Positions 1 through 10,303 of a stretch of DNA of 64,000 bases are shown piece after piece. The translations under genes were made by a program, and so were the position numbers. Location of the stretch: positions 1-64,000 of the forward strand of contig DAIUAM010000016.1 of the NCBI GenBank assembly GCA_036847185.1, read 5' to 3'. The notes beneath the pieces were generated by a model. That model saw nothing but the letters and a program-made list of their open reading frames with translations. It had not been told where the DNA came from and searched no databases. Numbering within the stretch: the first letter of the stretch is position 1; every line of letters starts with the position of its first letter. The stretch comes from UBA4738 sp002413305 (GTDB taxonomy: Bacteria; Actinomycetota; UBA4738).

Positions 1-10
1 AGGGTGTAGT

Positions 11-30
11 TTATCCCCAGGTTTTCCACA
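11..30 (+). promoter_or_regulatory. Two DnaA-box-like 9-mers upstream of dnaE
   Basis: TTATCCCCA (11-19) and TTTTCCACA (22-30) lie in the same orientation, 11 bp apart start to start. The second matches the DnaA-box consensus TTWTNCACA exactly; the first differs at one position. They sit about 50 bp before dnaE, so DnaA could modulate dnaE transcription. The upstream side is cut off by the window edge, so more boxes may exist. The functional role is inference. Confidence 0.35.
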
Positions 31-82
31 CGGATCCGGGGGCGGCCTCCCTCCGCCCCCGTCTCCGCCACGGGGGCGCTGG

Positions 83-3000
83 ATGGACCAGAGCAGCTTC
101 GTTCACCTGCACAACCACAGCGAGTTCTCGCTGCTCGATGGCGCTGCGCGGGTCAAGGAGCTGACAGAGAAGGCCGCGCAGTTCGGCATGCCCGCCATCG
201 CGCTCACCGACCACGGGGTGATGTTCGGCGCGCTGTCCTTCTACGAGGAGGCCCGGCGGGCCGGGGTCAAGCCGATCCTCGGGGTGGAGGCCTACGTCGC
301 CCCCGGGAGACGGTTCGACCGGACCCCCGGCGAGAGCGAGGAGAAGTACCGTCACCTCACGCTGCTCGCCAGGGACCAGCAGGGCTACCGGAACCTCCTC
401 CGCCTGGTCACCGACGCCCACCTGGAGGGCTTCTACCACCGGCCCCGGATCGACAAGGAGCTGCTGGCCGACCGTTCGGCCGGGCTGATCGCGCTGTCGG
501 GGTGCCTAGCCTCCGAGATCGACCGCCTGCTACTGGCCGGCCAGGAGAAGAAGGCCCGCGAGGTCGCCGCCACCTACCGGGATATGTTCGGGCCGGGCGG
601 GTTCTGGCTGGAGATCCAGGACCATGGCCTCCCCGAGCAGCGCCAGGTCAACCAGCTGCTGGTGGCGCTCTCCAAGGACCTGGGCATCCCCATGGTGGCC
701 ACGAACGACCTCCACTACACCCTGAAGGAGCACGCCCGCCCGCACGACGTGCTCCTGTGCATCCAGCAACAGAAGGTCCAGACCGACACCGACCGGCTGA
801 AGTTCGACACCGAGGAGTTCTACCTCAAGTCCCCCGAGGAGATGCGAGCCGTGTTCGCCGACCTCCCCGGGATCTGCGACGCGACGCTCGACATCGCCGA
901 GCAGGTCGAACTGATCCCCGAGCTCGAACGCGCGCTGGTCGACCACATCACCGACTTCCACGTCCCGGTGTTCTCGCCGCCGGCCGGCAAGACGCTCGAC
1001 CGCCACCTCCGGGACCTGGTCGCCGAGGGCGCCCGGGCGCGGTACGGCGAGGTCTCCGAGGAGATCGGCCGGCGGATCGAGGACGAGCTGACGGTGATCA
1101 CGTCCATGGGGTTCGCCGGCTACTTCCTCATCGTGTGGGACCTGATCCGCTTCGCGCGCGAGCGTGGGATCCGGGTTGGGCCGGGGCGCGGCTCGGCTGC
1201 TGGCAGCGTGGTCAGCTACAGCCTGAAGATCACCGACCTGGACCCGCTCCGGTACGGGCTGATCTTCGAACGGTTCCTGAACCCCGAGCGCAAGCAGATG
1301 CCCGACATCGATATGGACTTCGACGAACGGCGCCGGGACGAGGTCATCCGCTACGTGGCCGACAAGTACGGGGCGGACCACGTCGCCCAGATCATCACGT
1401 TCCAGACCATCAAGGGGAAGCAGGGTATCCGGGACGCCTCGCGCGTCCTGGGGTTCCCGGCGATGTTCGGCGACCGCCTGGCGAAGATGTACCCGCTCGC
1501 GGTCCTGGGCCGCGAGTTCTCGATCGAGGACGCGTTGAAGGGATCGCAGGAGCTCCGGGACGCCTACGATCGGGAGCCCGAGGCGCACGAGGTGATCGAA
1601 ACGGCCCGGGCCCTGGAGGGCCTGCGGCGAGAGGACAGCGTCCACGCGGCCGGGGTGGTGATCGCTGACGCTCCGCTCGTGAACTACCTGCCGCTCAAGC
1701 TCGCCAAGGACTCCCGCGACGACTCCCGGCGGATCGTGACCCAGTTCGACATGCACGGCGTCGAATCCCTGGGCCTGCTGAAGATGGACTTCCTCGGCCT
1801 GCGCAACCTGAGCGTGATCGACGACACGGTGGGGTTGTTGCGCCAGAAGGGGACCCCGCTCGACATCGACCACGTCCCGCTGGACGACGAACCGACCTAC
1901 GAGATGCTCCGCCGCGGCGACACCGACGGGGTGTTCCAGCTGGAGAGCCCCGGGATGCGCCAGCTGATCCGGAGCCTGGCCCCCGACCGGTTCGAGGACC
2001 TCATGGCCCTGAATGCCCTGTACCGTCCGGGTCCCCTGAGCGCCGGGATGCACATCGAGTACGCCGAACGCAAGCACGGCCGGCGGCCGGTCGAGTACCC
2101 CCACGACGACCTGACCGACATCCTGAAGGACACCTACGGAATCATCGTGTACCAGGAGCAGGTCATGCAGATCGCGGTGCGCATGGCCGGCTACTCGATG
2201 GGCCGGGCCGACCTGCTGCGCAAGGCCATGGGCAAGAAGATCCGCGAGCTGCTCCTGCCGCACCGCGAGCAGTTCGTGAACGGGTGCGTCGAACGCGGCT
2301 ACACGAAGAAGCTGGCCGAGGGGGTGTTCGACCTGATCGTGCCGTTCGCCGATTACGGGTTCAACGCCTCGCACGCCTGCGCCTACGCCTACGTTGGGTA
2401 CCAGACGGCCTACCTGAAGGCACACCATCCGGTCGAGTACATGTCTGCCGTGCTGACCAGCGTGAAGGACGACAAGGACAAGAAGCCCTTCTACCTGAAC
2501 GCCGCGCGGCTGATGGGCATCCAGGTGCTCCCGCCGGACGTGAATCAGTCTCAGCAGTACTTCACCCCCTCGAACGGCGACATCCGGTACGGGCTGGCCG
2601 CCGTGCGCAATGTGGGGGTGGGGGTGGTCGACGCGATCATCGCCGCCCGGACGGAAGCGGGCCCGTTCGCGTCGTTCACGGACTTCTGCCGGAAGGTGGA
2701 GTCCGGGGCGCTGCACAAGAAGTGCCTCGAGTCGCTGATCCTCGCCGGGGCGTTCGACTCGCTGGGGTATGCGCGGCAAGCACTGCTGGAGGGCTACCAG
2801 AAGGTGGTCGACCCGATCCTGGCCGACCGGCGGGCCGAAGCGAGCGGACAGGAGTCGTTCTTCGGCGGCCAGGTCGCCCCGGCCCTGTCGATCGACGAGA
2901 GCGTCCTGGCCGGGGAGGAGTTCGAGAAGCGCGAGCTGCTCCGGAACGAGAAGGAGATGCTCGGGCAGTTCGTGACCGACCATCCGCTCCTGGGGATCCG

Positions 3001-3718
3001 GGTGCAGCTCGAACGCCAGACCGACATGCCGATCTCCGAGCTGGGCGCGCTGGGAGACGGCGACGTGGTCGCGGTGGCCGGGATCGTGGGAGCGGTTGCC
3101 CGCAAGTACACGAAGCGCGGCGAACCGTTCGCCCTGTTCCGGCTGGAGGACCTGACCGGCGGGATCGGGATCGTGGCCTTCCCCCGCATCTTCGACAAGG
3201 CGTCGGTACTGGTGGTGTCGGATCAGGTCGTGCTGGTGAAGGGCCGGGCCGACCTCCGGGGTCGCGAGCTCCAGCTGGTGGCCCTGGAGATCTCCGAACC
3301 CGATCTCTCGGGGCCCGGCGGCGAGAACGGGGGTGGCGGCGGCGGGTCCGCGCTCCCCGCGCGGCCGGCCGGCCCCGTCGACCCGCTGATCGTGGACATC
3401 CCGGCGGCGAGCTGTACCCGCGGCCTGCTGAACCAGCTGAGGTCGATGTTCCGCGCCTACCCGGGCGACCTGCCGGTCCTGGTCAACCTGGTGCACGATT
3501 ACGAGAGCACCCGCCTCCGCCTGGGGCCGGACTGCTGCGTGGATGGCTCGCCGGCGCTGCTGTTCGAACTGGGACGGTTGCTCGGGCCGGGAGCCGTGCA
3601 GGTGGTGGTGGCCTCCGGGCCGGCGCCACCCACCGTCCCGGCCGGTGGGGGGCCCGGGTCGAACGGTGCCCGCCGGCCGGTGGCGGGCCCGGCCTCGCCG
3701 GTGGCGCGGCGAAGGTAG
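83..3718 (+). CDS. dnaE: DNA polymerase III alpha subunit (DnaE1 type)
   Basis: Replicative DNA polymerase catalytic subunit, 1211 aa, close to the usual actinobacterial DnaE1 length. The N-terminal PHP domain has HLHNHSE (H10, H12), D19, TDHG (H44) and E69, plus later GCL and NDLHY motifs. These correspond to the metal ligands of the PHP proofreading exonuclease of mycobacterial DnaE1, so this protein probably proofreads itself. The polymerase catalytic aspartates are in PDIDMDF (D408, D410, D412). Helix-hairpin-helix and OB-fold regions follow, and the C-terminal linker is Gly/Pro-rich. There is no intein. The ATG at 83 directly precedes the conserved FVHLHNHSE start. Two DnaA-box-like sites lie upstream. 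The gene is followed by hisA after about 50 bp. Confidence 0.97.
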   Translation: MDQSSFVHLHNHSEFSLLDGAARVKELTEKAAQFGMPAIALTDHGVMFGALSFYEEARRAGVKPILGVEAYVAPGRRFDRTPGESEEKYRHLTLLARDQQGYRNLLRLVTDAHLEGFYHRPRIDKELLADRSAGLIALSGCLASEIDRLLLAGQEKKAREVAATYRDMFGPGGFWLEIQDHGLPEQRQVNQLLVALSKDLGIPMVATNDLHYTLKEHARPHDVLLCIQQQKVQTDTDRLKFDTEEFYLKSPEEMRAVFADLPGICDATLDIAEQVELIPELERALVDHITDFHVPVFSPPAGKTLDRHLRDLVAEGARARYGEVSEEIGRRIEDELTVITSMGFAGYFLIVWDLIRFARERGIRVGPGRGSAAGSVVSYSLKITDLDPLRYGLIFERFLNPERKQMPDIDMDFDERRRDEVIRYVADKYGADHVAQIITFQTIKGKQGIRDASRVLGFPAMFGDRLAKMYPLAVLGREFSIEDALKGSQELRDAYDREPEAHEVIETARALEGLRREDSVHAAGVVIADAPLVNYLPLKLAKDSRDDSRRIVTQFDMHGVESLGLLKMDFLGLRNLSVIDDTVGLLRQKGTPLDIDHVPLDDEPTYEMLRRGDTDGVFQLESPGMRQLIRSLAPDRFEDLMALNALYRPGPLSAGMHIEYAERKHGRRPVEYPHDDLTDILKDTYGIIVYQEQVMQIAVRMAGYSMGRADLLRKAMGKKIRELLLPHREQFVNGCVERGYTKKLAEGVFDLIVPFADYGFNASHACAYAYVGYQTAYLKAHHPVEYMSAVLTSVKDDKDKKPFYLNAARLMGIQVLPPDVNQSQQYFTPSNGDIRYGLAAVRNVGVGVVDAIIAARTEAGPFASFTDFCRKVESGALHKKCLESLILAGAFDSLGYARQALLEGYQKVVDPILADRRAEASGQESFFGGQVAPALSIDESVLAGEEFEKRELLRNEKEMLGQFVTDHPLLGIRVQLERQTDMPISELGALGDGDVVAVAGIVGAVARKYTKRGEPFALFRLEDLTGGIGIVAFPRIFDKASVLVVSDQVVLVKGRADLRGRELQLVALEISEPDLSGPGGENGGGGGGSALPARPAGPVDPLIVDIPAASCTRGLLNQLRSMFRAYPGDLPVLVNLVHDYESTRLRLGPDCCVDGSPALLFELGRLLGPGAVQVVVASGPAPPTVPAGGGPGSNGARRPVAGPASPVARRR

Positions 3719-3771
3719 CGCCCGGGGAAGCGGCACCGCGGCCGCGCCTCCCGGATAGGCTCGGTTCCGAC

Positions 3772-4506
3772 GTGACCGCCGACCCGACCTTCGACGTCCT
3801 GCCAGCGCTGGACCTGGCCGGCGGGCGGTTGGCTCGGCTCGCGCGGGGCGCGGCGGACAGCCTGGCCCCGCGCGCCGGTGACCCTGTGCAGGCGGCGCGG
3901 GACCTCGCGGCGCAGGGCGCGAAGTGGGTCCACGTGGTCGACCTCGACGCGGCGCTCTCCGGCGAGGCCGGGAACCTGGACGTCCTGGCTCGGATCGCGA
4001 CGCTCCCGGTCCGGGTGGAGGCGGGAGGAGGGTTCTCCCCCGCCGGGGTGCGCGGCGCGTTGCAGCGGGGGGCGTCCCGGGCCGTCCTCGGCGCTTCGTC
4101 CCTGGCCGAGCCCGACGAGGTGGCGTCCGCGGTGGCGGAGTTCGGTCCCTCCCTGGCGGTCGGGCTTGACGTGCGTGACGAACGCGTCGCTCCCCGTGGC
4201 CGGCCCCCGACCGGCGTCCCGGTGGCGGATGCGCTGGCCCTGCTGGCCGAGGTCCGGCCGGCGCTGGTTGTGTACACGAACGTGGAGCGTGACGGCACGC
4301 TGGGTGGACCGGACCTGGAGGGGCTCCGGCGCGTCGTGGAGGAGACCGGTGTGCCGGTCCTGGCGTCGGGGGGGATCGCGTCGTTGGCGGACCTCGAGGC
4401 TGTGGCGCGGCTGGCGCCCAGCGTGCGGGGGGCGATCGTCGGGCGGGCGATCCAGGACGGCACGTTCACGCTCCGGGAAGCGCTCGCGGCCGTCGGCGGT
4501 GCATGA
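3772..4506 (+). CDS. hisA: HisA-family ProFAR isomerase, possibly dual HisA/TrpF (PriA-like)
   Basis: A (beta/alpha)8-barrel of 244 aa in the HisA/HisF family. It should catalyse the Amadori rearrangement of ProFAR to PRFAR in histidine synthesis. The catalytic aspartates are present: D14 in PALD and D133 in VGLDV. The phosphate-binding loops DGTLGGPD, ASGGI and AIVGRAI are also present. The GTG start is the first start in the conserved frame; a TAGGCT hexamer lies 10 nt upstream, so a leaderless mRNA is possible. The gene overlaps the next one by 4 bp (ATGA) and heads the Trp membrane protein-trpC-trpB-trpA group rather than his genes. In many actinobacteria the homologue PriA also performs the TrpF reaction, and no trpF is visible here. 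HisA activity is well supported; dual activity is inference. Confidence 0.88.
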   Translation: MTADPTFDVLPALDLAGGRLARLARGAADSLAPRAGDPVQAARDLAAQGAKWVHVVDLDAALSGEAGNLDVLARIATLPVRVEAGGGFSPAGVRGALQRGASRAVLGASSLAEPDEVASAVAEFGPSLAVGLDVRDERVAPRGRPPTGVPVADALALLAEVRPALVVYTNVERDGTLGGPDLEGLRRVVEETGVPVLASGGIASLADLEAVARLAPSVRGAIVGRAIQDGTFTLREALAAVGGA

Positions 4507-5252
4507 TGGAGCCGGCTCGGGAGATGGGGGCGAAGGACATGGGGGTCGAAGCAACCCCGCCGGTCGCACCGGAGGAGGCCCGAGTTCCGGCGACCCGCGA
4601 CGCGGATGCGCTGGTCTCGGCGCTGATCGCGGTGGTGGGCGCCGGCCTGGTCGTGGCCGGTTCGCTGCTGCGGTGGATCTCCCTGCACAACCAGGCACTC
4701 CCGCTGGCCGGCCGGAGCCCGCTCGACATCACGGCCGCCGGGACGGCGCTCACGGAAGGGCGCGTCGCCGCGGGTGCTGGGGCGGCAGGGCTGGTGGCGG
4801 CGGTGGTGATGTTCGCGTCCCTCCGGCCGGCGGTTCGCCGGATCCTCGGCGGGGTGGCCCTGGCCGCCGGGCTGGTGGGGGCGGGGTTCGCGTTCGGGGC
4901 GATCGGCGGCCGCGACCATCTGACGACCGAGGCGATCCAGGGGGTGATCCGGCACCGCCTGGGGCACACGCTCCCCGCATCGGTCATCGAACGGGTCCAG
5001 GCGGCCCTGGCCGGCCTCGGGGTGCGCGCGGTGTTCGGGCCCGGGGTGTACCTCGCGGCAGGGGGTGGCCTGATCGCGGCCATCGGCGGAGGCTCGGCTG
5101 TGGCCACCCGTTCGGCCCGTCCCGCGGGAGCGGTCGTCACCGACCCTCTGGTAGAGGGACCCTCGGTCGCGACCGAACCCGACCCGGGACCAGAGTCAGG
5201 TTCGGGGGCAGCGCCGGGGCCGCCTTCCGGCCTCCCTCACGACCAGCCCTGA
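4503..5252 (+). CDS. Trp biosynthesis-associated membrane protein
   Basis: Integral membrane protein of 249 aa with about four transmembrane segments, near residues 37-57, 84-104, 115-135 and 172-194. An acidic, proline-rich tail follows. Position and topology match the small membrane protein found beside trpC in actinobacterial trp clusters (Trp_oprn_chp-type family). Its biochemical role is not established. It begins with ATGATG overlapping the hisA stop, so it is translationally coupled. A gap of 177 bp with promoter-like elements separates it from trpC. The assignment rests on context and topology rather than a catalytic motif. Confidence 0.7.
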   Translation: MMEPAREMGAKDMGVEATPPVAPEEARVPATRDADALVSALIAVVGAGLVVAGSLLRWISLHNQALPLAGRSPLDITAAGTALTEGRVAAGAGAAGLVAAVVMFASLRPAVRRILGGVALAAGLVGAGFAFGAIGGRDHLTTEAIQGVIRHRLGHTLPASVIERVQAALAGLGVRAVFGPGVYLAAGGGLIAAIGGGSAVATRSARPAGAVVTDPLVEGPSVATEPDPGPESGSGAAPGPPSGLPHDQP

Positions 5253-5278
5253 CCGAACGGGCCGCCCGGTACGCGAAC

Positions 5279-5448
5279 CTTACGCGCGTCTTACGTCTCC
5301 CTGCGGTCGCCCTCACACCCGGTCGCCGACACTGTCGGTCCCTCGACGGGAACCGCGCTCACGGTCCTCCTGCCGGCGACGCAGGCCGCCTCGCTATAGT
5401 TTCGGGATGCGTCCCTCGAGCGCTCCCCGGTGTCGATGGGCTTCCTGA
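5279..5448 (+). promoter_or_regulatory. trpCBA control region with a possible leader peptide
   Basis: This gap and trpC 5' end hold several elements. CTTACG occurs twice, 11 bp apart (5279 and 5290). A 13-bp palindrome, CCGACACTGTCGG, lies at 5326-5338 and is a candidate operator. A -10-like TATAGT lies at 5395-5400. Six bases after it, an ATG at 5407 opens a 13-codon frame reading MRPSSAPRCRWAS with one Trp codon; its stop at 5446-5448 lies inside trpC in a different frame. With the leaderless gene design seen elsewhere here, this could be a translated upstream ORF regulating trpC. The function is inference. Confidence 0.35.
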
Positions 5449-6223
5449 CCGACATCGTCGAACGCGTCCGGCGAGACCTCGAACGGGACCCTCCCGACGA
5501 GGGCCACCTGTCGCTCCGGGTCCGTTCGATGCCGCCGGCCCGGGACTTCGCGGCGGCTCTCTCCGGGCCGGGGGTCTCGATCGTGGCCGAGGTGAAGCGG
5601 GCCTCGCCATCCGCGGGGGACATCGCCGCCGACGCCGATCCCGGCGAGCAGGCCGCGCGATACGAAGCCGGCGGGGCCGCCGCCATCTCCGTCCTGACCG
5701 AGCCGCGGCACTTCGGGGGATCGCTGCTGGACCTTCGCCTGGCCCGGCGGAAGACGACGTTGCCCATCCTGCGGAAGGACTTCGTGGTGCATCCCGGGCA
5801 GGTGCTGGAGGCCCGGGCCGAAGGGGCCGACGCCGTCCTGCTGATCTCGGCGTCCCTGACGCTTGGGGAGCTCCGGGACCTCCGGGACGTGGCCGAGTCG
5901 CTCGGGATGGCCGCCCTGGTGGAGGCGCACGGCGAGGAGGACCTGGACCGGGCGCTCGCCTCGGGCGCCCGGCTGGTCGGGGTGAACGCGAGGGATCTGG
6001 AGACGCTGGACGTGGACCTGGACCGGGCGGTGCGGCTGGCGTCGGCGGTGCCCGCCGATCGCTTGCTGGTCCTGGAGAGCGGGATGTCCACCAGGGCCGA
6101 CGTGGCTCGCGCCGAGGAGGTGGGTGCCCGGGCCGTGCTGATCGGCGAAGCGTTGATGCGCTCGACCGATCCGGCCCGGACGATCCGCAAGCTCCGGGGC
6201 GTCCTGGCCCCGGTCGGCGAGCC

Positions 6224-6227
<4 letters not shown>
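5430..6227 (+). CDS. trpC: Indole-3-glycerol-phosphate synthase
   Basis: Converts CdRP to indole-3-glycerol phosphate in tryptophan synthesis. At 265 aa it has the normal length of the monofunctional enzyme. Visible motifs are IVAEVKRASPSAG (catalytic Lys and phosphate contact), ILRKDFVV (catalytic Lys), LVEAH (catalytic Glu), VGVNARDL and VLESGM. The start is GTG 5430 or ATG 5436, with little to choose between them; neither has a ribosome-binding site. A 13-codon frame overlaps the start from 5407 to 5448. The stop overlaps trpB by 4 bp (GTGA), indicating one operon with trpB and trpA. Confidence 0.96.
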
Positions 6228-7440
<1,213 letters not shown>

Positions 7441-7441
<1 letters not shown>

Positions 7442-8226
7442 TGCCGGACACGCGGCTGGGTGAGGGGCTGGGGGCGCGCCTGCGGGGTCTTCGCGACGCC
7501 GGGCGGAAGGCGTTCGTCCCGTACGTGACCGCGGGATTGCCCGGCGTCGACGAGGCGCTCCTCCGGGGCCTGGCCGGCGCCGGGGCCGACGCGGTCGAGG
7601 TCGGTATCCCGTTCTCCGACCCGGTGATGGACGGCCCGGTCATCCAGGAGGCGTCGAAGCGCGCCCTGGAGGCCGGTACGACGCCCGCCGCTGCGTTCGA
7701 CCTCATCCGCCGGGCTGCTCTCGACGTCCCCGTGGCGGTCATGACGTACCTCAACCCCGTGCTGGCCATGGGCATGGAGGCCTTCGCGGGGGCGGCCTCC
7801 GCGGCCGGGGTTGCGGGCGCCATCCTGCCGGACCTCCCCGTCGACGAAGCCGCCGGCTGGATGGCGTGCGCGAAGGCAGCCGGGCTCGCTCCGGTGCTCC
7901 TGGCAGCCCCGAACTCCACGCCGGAACGGCTGACGGCCATCGCCGCCGCCGGGGGGGGCTTCGTCTACTGCGTGGCCACGTTCGGTGTGACCGGTGCCCG
8001 GGAGGAGCTGGCGGCATCGGCCCGCCGGGTGGTGGCCGCCCTTCGCCCCCTCACGGAGACGCCGCTGCTGGTCGGGGTCGGCATCTCCACGCCCGAGCAG
8101 GCCCGGGCGGCCTGCGGGTTCGCCGACGGGGTGGTGGTGGGCACCGCGCTGGTCGAGCCGCTCCTGCGCGGCGCCCCGGCCGAAGTCATCGACCGCGCCC
8201 GCCGGTTCCGCGAGGCCACCGGCTGA
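7441..8226 (+). CDS. trpA: Tryptophan synthase alpha chain
   Basis: A (beta/alpha)8-barrel of 261 aa that cleaves indole-3-glycerol phosphate and channels indole to TrpB. Motifs: FVPYVTAGLPG, VEVGIPFSDPVMDGPVIQ (catalytic Glu), ILPDLPVDE (catalytic Asp) and VGVGISTPEQA (phosphate loop). The ATG lies directly on the trpB stop. The gene ends 19 bp before a convergent minus-strand gene and closes the trp operon. Confidence 0.98.
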
Positions 8227-8245
8227 ACGGCCCGAGCTCGCCCGG

Positions 8246-9361
8246 TCAGGGCCAGAACCGCTCCTGCGCCGCCAGCACCCACGACACGAACCGCCACGCC
8301 CCCCACCCGTCGGCCAGCTCGCCCGACACCGGCGTTCCCGTTCCCGGCGGGTTCACGTGCTCGAACCACCGCAGCAGGATCAGGCGGGCCCCCGGCACCG
8401 AGTCCCGAAACCGGAGGGCCTCGGTGGGCGGCGTGGCCGGATCGCTCTCGGACTGCATGACGAACAACGGGGCGCGGAGCATCCGAAGGTGGGTGGCGGG
8501 GGAGAAGAGCCGGAGCGTGGCCAGGAACGACGGCGGGGTTCGCGCGGCCAGCGGGTACGTTCGGCGCGGATCGCGGTTCTCCAGCAGGTCGAACACGGAC
8601 CGCATGTCCGGCGGGAGCGCGGCAGGGTCGCCCGGCGACAATGCCGAGGACAGCGCGGCTCGCTCGCCCGCCGGGGCCAGGCCGACCGCTGCGCGGTTCA
8701 TGGTCGATCGGGCCTCCGGCACGGTCCTCCACGGCACCAGGCGACCGCGGTACGTCGTCGCGCCGGTGGTGATCCCCTGGACCACCCCGAGCAGATCGTC
8801 GAAGGAGCCGAACACCGCGACGAACGCGACCATGTGCGATGCGGCCGGGTCCTCCGCCGCCAGCAGGCAGAACGACCCGCCGTAGGAGAACCCCACCACA
8901 CCGACCTTCGCGCCGCCTTCCATCCGGGACAGAGCCCGGATCGACCGCACCAACCGGACCTCGTCCGACCATTGGAACGTCTGGTGCCGGAGCTCGAGCT
9001 GGGGAGCGAACACCTGTCGGCGCGCTCCGGCGAGCGCGCGGGCCACCCGCACCAGCCGGGGATCCTCCGCGCCCTGGGGGGTCGCGCCGGAGACCAGCAG
9101 CAGCGGCGGGGCGGGCCCCGGCGAATACAGGTCCCCTCGCACGTCCGGTGCCAGCAGCACCCCCCGGCGGACCGCGACCCGTTGGGCGAATGGACGCGGG
9201 AACGGGATGCCGACGGACCGGGCCAGCACGGCGGCCGCCTTCGCCCGCGCCCGGAGGGGCGGCACGGCGATGCACAGGACCACCACCGCGAGGAGCAGGG
9301 CCAGCACGGCCCGGCCGGCCCGCCGGAGCCGAGGACGCCTCGCGGTCAGGGTTCCCGGCAC
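8246..9361 (-). CDS. Membrane-anchored alpha/beta hydrolase
   Basis: A 371-aa protein. A basic N-terminus precedes one hydrophobic segment (about residues 17-36), giving a likely membrane anchor with the enzyme outside. The nucleophile elbow is GFSYGG (Ser), and later residues include SESDPATPP (candidate Asp) and WFEHVNPPG (candidate His), so the triad looks complete. The substrate cannot be read from sequence. The GTG start at 9361 overlaps the 3' end of the RsbW-like gene by 16 bp, so hydrolase, kinase and STAS genes form one transcription unit. Alpha/beta hydrolases such as RsbQ work with stress regulators in Bacillus, but this anchored protein need not be equivalent. Confidence 0.75.
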   Translation of the reverse strand: MPGTLTARRPRLRRAGRAVLALLLAVVVLCIAVPPLRARAKAAAVLARSVGIPFPRPFAQRVAVRRGVLLAPDVRGDLYSPGPAPPLLLVSGATPQGAEDPRLVRVARALAGARRQVFAPQLELRHQTFQWSDEVRLVRSIRALSRMEGGAKVGVVGFSYGGSFCLLAAEDPAASHMVAFVAVFGSFDDLLGVVQGITTGATTYRGRLVPWRTVPEARSTMNRAAVGLAPAGERAALSSALSPGDPAALPPDMRSVFDLLENRDPRRTYPLAARTPPSFLATLRLFSPATHLRMLRAPLFVMQSESDPATPPTEALRFRDSVPGARLILLRWFEHVNPPGTGTPVSGELADGWGAWRFVSWVLAAQERFWP

Positions 9362-9768
9362 TTGACGAGGCGGACCACCGTGCCGGGCTTGCGGGCCGTG
9401 CCCTCCCGGATCGTCACCTCGTCGACCAGCGCCATCATCAGCGGGATCCCGTGGCCGCCGCCGTCCAGCTGCGGCATCGGCGCCTCCCGCCGGAACACGC
9501 CTTCGTCCTGGATGTCGACTTCGACGCAGCCTTCCAGCTCGCTCCAGGTCACCCGGATCTGGCGGCTCGCGGTGTGCAGCATCGAGTTCGCGGCCGCCTC
9601 CGTCACCGCGACGAGCAGGTCGCTGACGATGTCCGGGCGAAGCTCGGTGGTCCTGGCGCAGTCTCGGACGAACCGGCGGATGTGGTACAGGACGGAAGGA
9701 TGGGACCGGAAGGCCTGGACCACGGGCGTGGGCCGCTCAGGCGGTCTCGAGCGACTGGTCGTCGTCAA
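9346..9768 (-). CDS. RsbW-like anti-sigma factor / serine kinase
   Basis: GHKL-type ATP-binding protein of up to 140 aa. The N-box is EAAANSML, the G1 box DIQDEG and the G2 box GGGHGIPLM, as in anti-sigma kinases of the RsbW/SpoIIAB group. It should bind a sigma factor or phosphorylate the STAS protein encoded just upstream. The longest frame starts with TTG at 9768 and overlaps the STAS gene by 32 bp; a GTG at 9723 would remove the overlap and the unusual Arg/Pro-rich leader. No sigma factor gene is adjacent, so the target is unknown. Confidence 0.82.
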   Translation of the reverse strand: MTTTSRSRPPERPTPVVQAFRSHPSVLYHIRRFVRDCARTTELRPDIVSDLLVAVTEAAANSMLHTASRQIRVTWSELEGCVEVDIQDEGVFRREAPMPQLDGGGHGIPLMMALVDEVTIREGTARKPGTVVRLVKCREP

Positions 9769-10069
9769 GGATCATCTCGACGTTGGCGAGCTGGCCCAGC
9801 CGGACCCGCTCCAACGTGTGGGCTACGACGGCTCCAGGGCGGAGCAGCCGGAGGTTCCCCGATCCCTCCAGCCGGCGGGCCGTTCGGATGATGACCTGAA
9901 TGCCGCTCGAATCCATGAACGTCAACCCGGTCAGGTCGAGGGTCAGGTCGCCGCCCTGTTCGACCTCCGGCTCCAACGCGTCGGTCAAGATGTCGGCGTT
10001 GGAGACGTCGATCTCGCCGATCAGCCGGAACCCGCGAGGAGACTCGGTCCTGGCTACCTGTAGCAGCAT
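9737..10069 (-). CDS. Anti-sigma factor antagonist (STAS domain, RsbV/SpoIIAA-like)
   Basis: Single STAS domain of 110 aa. The phospho-site region reads FMDSSGIQVI, with the conserved DSSG serine normally phosphorylated by an RsbW-type kinase. The ATG at 10069 is preceded by a short purine-rich stretch; longer starts would add Arg/Pro-rich sequence unlike the family. The next gene on this strand encodes the matching kinase, so the two form a partner-switching pair. The gene is divergent from the branched-chain transporter, about 250 bp away. Confidence 0.88.
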   Translation of the reverse strand: MLLQVARTESPRGFRLIGEIDVSNADILTDALEPEVEQGGDLTLDLTGLTFMDSSGIQVIIRTARRLEGSGNLRLLRPGAVVAHTLERVRLGQLANVEMILDDDQSLETA

Positions 10070-10303
10070 GGCGTGTTCACCGTCCCGGGGGCGACTGAAA
10101 CGTACCGTAGGTCCGTCCCCGCCCGCCTGGCAAACTGGCCGCCCGGAGGGGGTTCCAGCGCCCTCGATCCCGCCGCACGGACGTATGCGTACAACCGTTC
10201 GAGGCGTCGGGGGCGAGCGGGGGGCGCCCGCCATGGCAGAATGGCCGCTGGCCTTTGCCCCTCGATTGTGATACATCGACGCGGACACGACTGCGGGGGA
10301 TCG

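Noticed and set aside
83..3718. Intein in dnaE
   Set aside because: Length and motif order are normal; no splice-junction motifs or endonuclease block.
530..3736. Very long open frame on minus opposite dnaE (over 1000 codons)
   Set aside because: It is a GC-rich shadow of dnaE: low-complexity Gln/Leu/Val/His/Arg composition, no recognisable domain, and it ends with the dnaE frame.
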